DNA from: Phoronis australis
Lineage: Eukaryota > Phoronida > Phoronidae
Assembly (NCBI GenBank): GCA_002633005.1
Contig: NMRA01000230.1
Location: forward strand, 463,523-527,522
DNA length: 64,000 bases
Direction of reading: 5' to 3'
Under the pieces are notes generated by a model that did not search any database, was not told the origin of the DNA, and worked only from the letters and a program-made list of their open reading frames with translations. This document shows, piece by piece, positions 56,600 through 64,000 of this stretch (the first letter of the stretch is position 1; every line of letters starts with the position of its first letter). The position numbers and the translations under genes are program-made.

Positions 56600-57440
56600 T
56601 TGTGATTTAAAATTGACACGCAGCCTACATGTAAAACGTGTGTCACTCTCATTTTACACAACAAATTCAATTTTCAAAAACCGTCTTTTCTCAATATTTA
56701 AAAAACCAAATCCCGGCTTTGTTTCATACTTCGAAAGAAAGTTAACACCAGTGACATGCGTGTCGTTTTGTGGCTAATCTATTTTCCTGTACTTGGAAGG
56801 TACTGAGAAGGAAACTCGAATTACTCGATGGAAACCCACAAAGAGTCGGAAATTATTTCGAGGCTATTCATTTTATGGAAAACTAATTGTTAAGTACGTA
56901 AACAGCATAAGTACCACATTTTTCTCAAAAGCATGCGCACTGAATTGTTCCCGCCAATCCAAATACGTCATTCGGTTAAGGCATCGTTTCACGGATTTTT
57001 TTCGACTGATGTTTTTCAAACGTCAAGTTAAGTTGCAGATCGATCGTTTCGAATGACTACAGCTTGACTTTCGATCGGGATTAGAATGAACCAGATTGAA
57101 GATCGTTTGTGTCACACACTGGTGAGATTGCATTACAAACTTCGACTGAGTTCCAGGACATCTATGACTATGTAATGGCGTACACATTACTCCTTTCTTT
57201 AGCCTACTTACTAATATGGTGTATACTAGAGGTGCAGTGTTCAAGAAGATTGAAATATAAGCTCACGTGAGACAGCTAAGTGTGGTTAGATATTGGGATA
57301 CAGAATCTAATGCCCTTTGTCGACCTACTGGTACTCCGGCGGAGTTACCTGCTTACTGTTACTGTGTGTCTTTATGACAGTCCCCTGTTCTATTGACAGT
57401 GTAACAATTTTTTTAAGTCGTTGACACTGTATAGGGATCA
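56600..57440. other. Spacer without recognised gene
   Basis: The plus-strand open stretch 56793-57056 (87 codons, rich in Arg, Lys and Phe) shows no known motif and I do not call it a gene. Confidence 0.4.
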
Positions 57441-57446
57441 GCCTCC

Positions 57447-57592
57447 CGTTCAGTAACGATAGAACCTCGCTAAAACGCAAGACTTCGCGAGATTACGCGA
57501 GATATTGCCGTGTATTTCAACTGACAACACGTGACTTTGAATAGATTTTAGCTATGTCCTATCGTACATGTAGATCCTAGCGTTACTGAACG
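57447..57592. mobile_element. 146-bp TIR element, copy 1
   Basis: It begins CGTTCAGTAACGATAGAACC and ends GATCCTAGCGTTACTGAACG, an inverted repeat of about 21 bases with a few mismatches. A second copy of the same length lies at 62162-62307. It is non-coding. Confidence 0.8.
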
Positions 57593-58059
57593 CACGCCAG
57601 GTTTTTGGTTTGAGTGACCGGTCAAACTTGGTCGGCGTTGATAGTGTATTTTTGTCATGTTGTGGCAATTAGTTATTCCACAACGTATTCGAAGAGAACC
57701 TCCTAAGCAAAATACCTAACTGACTGACATGTTCAGTCTATACACAGAATATGGTCAAAACAATGAGACTGTTATCAGAGAAACCGAGTCAGTCTTTTAG
57801 AACAGAAGTTGTAAAAATATCCAGCTCTGTGGATTTGCTTGATTGACTAAATTTAAGCTTCAAAGCATGCGAACACGGAAAAAAGAAAGTTGCAATGAAG
57901 TTGTTGATTTACAGATCCTCGCATTAACGTGTGTTCTGATAGGCAAACCCCTGTGAAAACTGTTCTGTGTCACCTAAGCTGTCCATATTTTCAACATCCA
58001 GTCAGGGTTCTCCACAGCTGAAAGTTCAAACTCGACTGGAATTACAAAATTTATGCATG

Positions 58060-58530
58060 TGTTTGAAAGTTCCTGCAAATTAAATTTAACTTGTTAGATG
58101 CATTTATCGTCATTATTTTGACACTTGTGACTGTCTCTTTATTTTGATACCAGTCCTTAGGGTTTATTTTGCATTACTCATCTCTATTTATAGCCTCAAT
58201 AGCCTACTTTTGTATTCATGCGACTTCTGATTGGTCGCCCATATTTCCTTTGTTCAGTTCAACGTGGTCTCTCATTCAGCCACCTACACTGTACCTCGTC
58301 GTCTACAAGACATACGTTCGTTCTCTTCATTTTTCCCCCACCCCCCATCCCGGGTGTCGGTTCCACTTTCTCTTTGCTCATATACATTTCCTGTTAGGTT
58401 TTTCAAGTTTTGTGTTCATGTTCTGTACTTCTCCCGTTTAAGCCCTTCAGGCAGTTCAATCCTCTTCTTGTTTTACTCTGCAACATAGCTCGTGGGGTAT
58501 CCCGGGCAAAATAGATTACGATAAATACTG
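58060..58530 (+). mobile_element. Penelope-like 3' end joined to DIRS-type terminal sequence
   Basis: Positions 58071-58185 match the reverse complement of 10309-10420, the 3' end of the Penelope-like fragment. Positions 58440-58530 match the reverse complement of about 7432-7500, the terminus of the DIRS/Ngaro-type element. Between them lies non-coding, C/T-rich sequence. Either a DIRS-type end was inserted into a Penelope-like 3' region or this is a composite derivative. Two overlapping ORFs here (90 and 85 codons) lack any motif. Confidence 0.6.
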
Positions 58531-59082
58531 TGGGAAGTTATTGTAAGCCTTGGAATGTGTATTGACCGGGTTCCAAAAATTCAAAATGTCGTTATTTCTT
58601 TAAGAAATTTATTTAGTTATCTATCGGTGCACTGTGACTTCAAATTCATTGCATAGGTTTTCAAACTTTTTACAAGTAAGCCAAACCCATCATGACAAAA
58701 TTTATACTCTTTGTAGTGACAAGTCAAAGCAGTTTGTTGAGAACACTGATAGCCTTTATTGTTGTTGCTGACTTTTTGTAATTTCGTTATCTGTATTCAG
58801 ACAACTAATAATACAACTTCATTAAAAATTAAATTTAGAGGCAAAGTTGATTTTCATAACACATTAAAACCACAAACCTAAACAAAAATATTATTTATTT
58901 ATCTTTTTCGATGGCATTTATAAGTTTGTAACGCTTACCAGGGTTATACAGGGTTTATCAATTTTTCATTCCTAGGCTAAGGACAGCCATAGCAATTAGA
59001 CTTGTTCGTGGAAGAACAATCAAAGGACGTGCTTATGACTATTTTAACATGTTATTGATAGTTATTCATTGTCTTTTTCAGA

Positions 59083-59151
59083 ATGTATGCTGTTGTGAAT
59101 TTCACTGATGAGGGAAGTGCAGAAGTTGAACATTGTGTTGGGATTGTGTGA
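59083..59151 (+). pseudogene. Exon-like remnant, MYAVVNFTDEGSAEVE
   Basis: A polypyrimidine tract and TTTTTCAG precede an ATG that opens MYAVVNFTDEGSAEVEHCVG, then a stop. Openings like YAVVxFxxxxSxEV are common at the start of transposon-derived genes in invertebrates (DUF4806-like, from memory). I treat it as a scrap of such a gene. Confidence 0.3.
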
Positions 59152-59471
59152 AGGGAAATGATATTGCAAACTACAGAGACGGTGACAGAATGAAGGAGAC
59201 AACAAACACGTAAACAACAATGATAGCTTTCAAAACTGATGAATTGGCAAATGTTTTGAACACCGAGTCTTTCTAGCATTATGAACAAAACTGATTCTTT
59301 TTCAACTTTTATAGAATATTCCTTAGTATATAGAAGATTAGTTTTCCATCACAAGCTAAACATGAAATTAAACTTTCTAAATATGAAACCAAAGATCTCT
59401 ACATATGTTTTTGATGACTTTGCTTTGTTTTGAATTCAAACCTTACTTTCATGTATTTTTTCAATTTGCAG

Positions 59472-59536
59472 GGAAAGCTGTGCAAGATTTAGATTACGTC
59501 CAAGAACTTGGTAGTGACGAAGAAAATACAGATTGA
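59472..59536 (+). pseudogene. Exon-like remnant with acidic C terminus
   Basis: TTTGCAG at 59465-59471 is followed by a frame reading KAVQDLDYVQELGSDEENTD before TGA. It is one short, plausible terminal exon, 320 bases downstream of the preceding exon-like scrap, but no family could be named. Confidence 0.25.
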
Positions 59537-59539
59537 TTT

Positions 59540-60769
59540 TGCAGTGCATATTAACATGGGCCTGATTAAAAATATTTCATATTTTATTCAACTTGCAGAT
59601 TGCATCTTAATTTCTTACTGATATGTTTCAGGCTGGTCTTTGTTAACATTCTGTTTGGGCCCGATTTATTATGAAGACTCTGTGTTAAGAGACGTTTTCT
59701 AATACATTACAATGTAAATTCTTAGACAGTTGTAATAAATGCATTGTTGCAGTTGCTAAAATTACTTTAAATCCCAGTGCACTATATTCCATAGCTTGAT
59801 TAACATTCATTTTTTCATTGGACTGTTTATGGTTACTTACTTGCTACTTCAATATTCATTTAGGAACATAGTTGTATTTTAGTTTATTGATTTAAATCTC
59901 GTGTTCTGTGTATTTCATGGTGCCCCATGGATCCATGTTTAAGTATCCTTGAAAATGTTTTTGTTGTATTTTACAAAATGTTTGGCATATGCATAATTGT
60001 TGTAGTCATAATTACTGTAACTTTGTCGATTTGCTCATATTTCTCTATTTTATGTCCTGCAATGAAACTGTAATTACTGGAAAAGCTCACTTTGGTAACT
60101 ATTACGCTAATGGAACAATGATCAATTTTTTTTTTTGTTCCAAACATAGTTTAGAGTAGTCTTTAATGTATAAACTCAAGCTTTGTAATCACCATTATTT
60201 TTTGAGTCTAGTATTCATGCGCGCAAAAATGGGGCGAATGAGAATGTGGACCTTCTACTGAGATTCAGGGGTTCGTTCAGAGTTATAAATTTTACATTCC
60301 TTGAATTTTTGCTGTTCCGGCCTTTTTAGTGGATTTTTGCTTTCTTCATGTACCTTTTTCGATGTTTTTGTTTCTACAAGGCAGACCTTTTGCCGATTCT
60401 GTCAAATATGAGGCGCTCATTTGAACCCGCGATCCCCTCCCACCGGGTGCGCGCATAGTATTTATAAAGTCTTAAGCTTCATGGGTGAAGTATTTGTTTT
60501 TCCTAATTATAATGTTACTACAATTCTCATGAATGTCACTATGTGAGGCTTGCAACAATTTTAAATATTCACGGTCAAAATGAGATATTGCATCTTTGAA
60601 AGTTTTCTTGTGTGCAAATAGTTTATGCTTTACTTCATCATTACCATTTCTAGTATTCATCTTTTCTGATAATGATATGCTTTAATAAAATATTTAAAGA
60701 ACACAGGAATGCCTTTAATGACACACTGCAATCTGTCAAGTTATGATTTCCTGTGCATATCCTGATGTA
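59540..60769. other. AT-rich spacer, no gene seen
   Basis: Long T-rich runs and no recognised motif. Confidence 0.45.
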
Positions 60770-61020
60770 CAACCGGAACATTGTTGTCGCCATCAATTGC
60801 TTGGGTGGCCCTGACTGTTCTTAACATGTTCTCCACTGTTTACCAACGTCGAACCTACCTGCGTCGTCGGTTATTATTCGGCTGTCGGGTCATCAGCGGC
60901 CCGACTGTGACGTTGTTACGACGTTGTTATCACGTTCATCCGATGGACAAAATCACGTTGGTCCGACGTCAGGCGTAACGTGAGTTGTCGGACCTGCGTC
61001 GGACCACCGTCACCATACTA
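60770..61020. mobile_element. Right end of foldback-type element (CGACGTTGG motifs)
   Basis: Dense CGACGTTG, GTCCGACG and CGTCGGAC motifs run up to ACCATACTATCTGGG, the inverted counterpart of CCCAGACAGCAT at 48257. Immediately beyond, ATATCACACC resumes the duplicated sequence, matching about 19031 in the left copy. Confidence 0.65.
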
Positions 61021-62161
61021 TCTGGGTTAGATATCACACCGGTTTTGGAGCGTTTGTTATGACAATCACAACGCCAACACTGTACAACAATCAAGCTAAG
61101 CCCTTGCTGTGAAAGCCGCCTCACGTCGGTGACGTGATTGTTTAACACAGGTTTTGAATTATTATTTTGACAAGCCAATTGTAGTCCAAGTCAAACCGAA
61201 GTTCCGAGAGTGATATGCATGGACTGGAAGACCACACCTATAGTTTTTAATTATTTACCGAAGCACAGCTGGTTACAGGAATCATTTGTCCCTTGAGTAC
61301 TAGATGGTGAGAACAAGAGTTAGTTTGAGAATTTATATGAACCCGGCGAGTTTAGCTGAATGTCTAGTCAAAACCTCGCCCTTAATTTAGTATCGACCAA
61401 CAATGTCTGTTCCAAACGGTGCACTAATAATTACTACAACATTTCCAGTGAGTTTGTATGACGGGAACTCGTAATTAAAGTCATTAAAAGTTGCCACACA
61501 ACGACAGTGTTTCCTACCAATTTTCAAATTTCCCCGACAGACTGATTACACATTCCCTCGTTTATGTTTTTACAACAAATATTATCGACTTTGGAACACT
61601 ACTCGCATAATTTTCGAATACCCTCATCTTTTGTTATTCACGAGCATAGATTATCGAATTTCCTCTCCCATCTTTATTGTCCATTATCTTCGTGTATTAT
61701 CAAGTGGATTGATTTGAATTCTGAAAATAATTGTATGTATGGCCAGATAATATTAGCTAACTCATTCTTGTTCATAAATGTTTTAACATGACGTGTTGCC
61801 GTATTGAACAATGGGCTCAGCAAGCCTCCAGCTTAAACTGCTGCTCTTTTATTTTCAAGAATTGTTTACAAAACAAATAGCCAATGTTGGCATCGCCATT
61901 AGTAGCACGTAATGAACTTGCATCTCTTACGTAATGTTCTACTTGGGGACCGACTGCGGGACAGTAACATGACGTCACTATACAGTATAGGTACAGTGAC
62001 AGAATATACAATACTTGAAGCGGACCTGCGTGATGTTTAAGAAGCGATAGTTTGATTTAAACCAGTCACTTTTCTATAATTCGTCTCAGCTTGCTCTCAG
62101 AAATGATTTCCTTGTTTGCAAAGAACTGGCTGGTCGTTATTATTTTCATAGACCAGCCTTC

Positions 62162-62307
62162 CGTTCAGTAATGCTAGGACCTCGCTAACTTGAAAAGCAA
62201 GACTTCGCGAGGATACGTGAGATATTGTCGTGCATTTTAAATGAGAACACGTGACTTTGACTAGGTTTTAGCTAAGTCCTAGCGTAGGTCCTAGCGTCTA
62301 CTGAACG
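62162..62307. mobile_element. 146-bp TIR element, copy 2
   Basis: It begins CGTTCAGTAATGCTAGGACC and ends TCCTAGCGTCTACTGAACG, the same family and length as 57447-57592. Both copies share CAGCCT.C to the left and CACGCCAG to the right, so the true element may extend a few bases further. Confidence 0.8.
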
Positions 62308-62720
62308 CACGCCAGTTTTGCGCATGACATAACACCACTTGACATGCCAATTTTCAGAGCCTGTTCTCAAGCAATAGCTAATTGTCGGGTCTGTCGAAGT
62401 CCTGGATTACACTGTAAGTTTGACTAAAAACAGTTTGAGACGAATGAGATATAATGTAATACGCATAAGGCATTCCCTAAAATAGGGGAATTTGAGATTA
62501 AAAATTCTAAATGTATTGTTCAAAGTGATCAAACATGTATGGAAGTCTACTAAACAGTGTAAATATTGAAATGTCATATGAGATCTTGACTGCATCGATT
62601 AAGAAAAAGAAAAGTCATACAATCCCTTTCCATTCGCAGCAAGTCAATTGTAGCTAATTTCTTAAAAGCCTACCAGTTTGGTTCTTGTTTCAGTAAATAG
62701 ATGTCGCTCTACGCATCAGT

Positions 62721-62896
62721 GCAAAGTTGCACTAAATCAGTATGTAGGGAATTTCTGTTGTGCAACTTCATGTTGTATGCGGCGTGGCAAACAGGAAAAC
62801 GCCGTGACAGGATCAAGAACAGATGATAAGTGAACGTGAAGCGGAATAGCCACCAGTAGGCGCTGGGGTACATATAGGGAGCTGGAGACACATTAC
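62721..62896. other. Near-identical 176-bp upstream block, right copy
   Basis: Partner of 22541-22716, with about three differences. It lies roughly 14.6 kb upstream of exon 1 here but only 3.7 kb upstream in the left copy, because of the 12.8-kb insertion. Confidence 0.6.
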
Positions 62897-64000
62897 CTGC
62901 CTCAAATAATTTTAAGACACTCTTTCCGCTGTGTTTCATTAAAACTCCGTGAAACAAATTTTCAACAGCAAAATAAATTATATATCAAATGACATTTTAA
63001 CATGACACGTTTTTAAACTAACAGAATACAGTTTACATGTAGGAAATTGATTTTTGGATCTCTGGTGCCACACCAAGAAATTGGCCGTGAAGGTGTTTTT
63101 TTTATAAACTTAAAATATTGTAGAAACGCAAATATATCAGGGTTTGTTGTTTTCGAAATGTTTCTTCTTTTTAGGGGGGGATACTAGTGCCTCCTGTCAA
63201 AAATAGTTTTTGTTGTCGGCCGCTTACTGAAATAAAATTGGTATTATTTTGATCAGACTCGAAATGATATTTATGCTGGCTTGAAAAGAATCGGAAAATC
63301 TTAAGTGCATGAGGCCTTGTCTGCCACGGCTAATTAGATTCACACGCCAAAACAATATGCCCATCAGTTGAATTCAATACAATTTATTGCAACTAATTCT
63401 AATTCAAATAAAGTGGCAGATAATAACGCGATGACGCTGCCTTGGAAGAGTAGAAGCAACAGTAGTGCGCTTGTAAAAAAGGTGATGTTTTGAATACTAA
63501 AACACGTAAATGATTACATTTCAGTTTGTCATTTAGCAAAGATTTCTTGTAATGCCTTTGTGCATATGTATAAGGTACGGTAGACAATGTACATGTATGC
63601 TAATAAAGGGTGCCAGTGGAACTTATATATATGATGCTGTCCTACGGGTCTTTAAGTAAATCTCGATTAAGCGTCGTCGCATTCAGTTAGCTTATTTTGT
63701 TCATGTACAGTGTATCTCGAGCTTCCAAAGTCTAGTGATGTTGCAAAGTATGTGAACGCCACCTGTCGCACATCAGAATGGTTAGTGATACAATGTAGCC
63801 GATAGGTGGGGCTGTATGTCTGCAGACAGGACAAAACTTAGCACGATCATGTCTTGAGGCCATGGTCAAAAATTTGTTCTACGAGGCAACACGTTCACGA
63901 AAAATGGGGCTATAAAGGCTTTTTCGAACATTGTTTACAGAAAACTCTCGTTATTTTTTTTCTTCATTCGTTCTCTTCATCTCCAAAAGCAGTTGATAAA

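Larger units (their letters stand above)
61028..64000. repeat. Segmental duplication, right copy, segment 4 (upstream region)
   Basis: Matches 19031-19980 and 22190-23835 of the left copy; about 2 kb of the left copy is absent. It runs off the right edge of the window. No gene was recognised. Confidence 0.85.

Noticed and set aside
48244-61027. Polinton/Maverick-type giant transposon
   Set aside because: Size and terminal inverted ends suggested it, but no DNA polymerase B, packaging ATPase, protease or capsid gene was seen; the integrase present belongs to the gypsy element.
1-64000. tRNA and rRNA genes
   Set aside because: I scanned for TTCGA-type T-loops with matching acceptor stems and for rRNA core motifs and found none convincing; a covariance-model search would be needed to be sure.

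Overview
The window looks like invertebrate, most likely cnidarian (probably anthozoan), nuclear DNA: AT-rich, intron-bearing, full of decayed retrotransposons, with scattered TACATGTA palindromes. Its only well-supported host genes encode small secreted proteins with a PAN/apple-like domain, a thrombospondin type 1 (TSP1) repeat and a C-terminal module I recall from cnidarian extracellular proteins. The organism call is inference from gene family and style; nothing in the window proves it.

The backbone is a tandem segmental duplication carrying two paralogous genes on the minus strand. Left paralog: exon 1 (signal peptide + PAN) 18882-18525, exon 2 (TSP1) 14542-14205, exon 3 11996-11833; no exon 4 was found. 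Right paralog: exon 1 48103-47746, exon 2 33886-33552, exon 3 32013-31850, exon 4 31045-30829. Splice phases match and exons 1 and 3 have identical lengths in the two genes. Aligning the copies by eye shows what was inserted where: the right copy received a LINE (34.6-38.0 kb), a copia/LINE/gypsy nest (39.0-46.5 kb) and a 12.8-kb nested block (48.24-61.03 kb), so its first intron is 13.9 kb against 4 kb on the left. The left copy has about 2 kb (20.0-22.2 kb) that the right copy lacks.

Region by region: 0.2-0.7 kb, a broken PIF/Harbinger-type transposase; 1.1-9.4 kb, an L1/Tx1-like LINE and a DIRS/Ngaro-type tyrosine-recombinase element, both apparently doubled by unmerged contig ends joined with a single N (3674, 8037); 10.3-10.9 kb, a Penelope-like GIY-YIG endonuclease fragment with an inverted repeat; 11.7-23.8 kb, left duplication copy; 24.7-30.3 kb, repeats, a microsatellite and a tandem triplication; 30265-30584, assembly gap; 30.8-48.2 kb, right gene with its transposon-filled intron; 48.3-61.0 kb, foldback ends enclosing an R2-type LINE, a Gmr1-like gypsy with SCAN-like gag, and MITEs; 61-64 kb, upstream part of the right copy.

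No operon, CRISPR, rRNA or tRNA gene was recognised. All transposon ORFs found are broken by stops, frameshifts or deletions. I did not find a clearly new biological system. The most useful leads are the paralog pair with its uneven conservation, a 176-bp near-identical upstream block of unknown role, the 12.8-kb insertion with an empty site in the paralogous copy, and the assembly artefacts that should be fixed before copy numbers are trusted.
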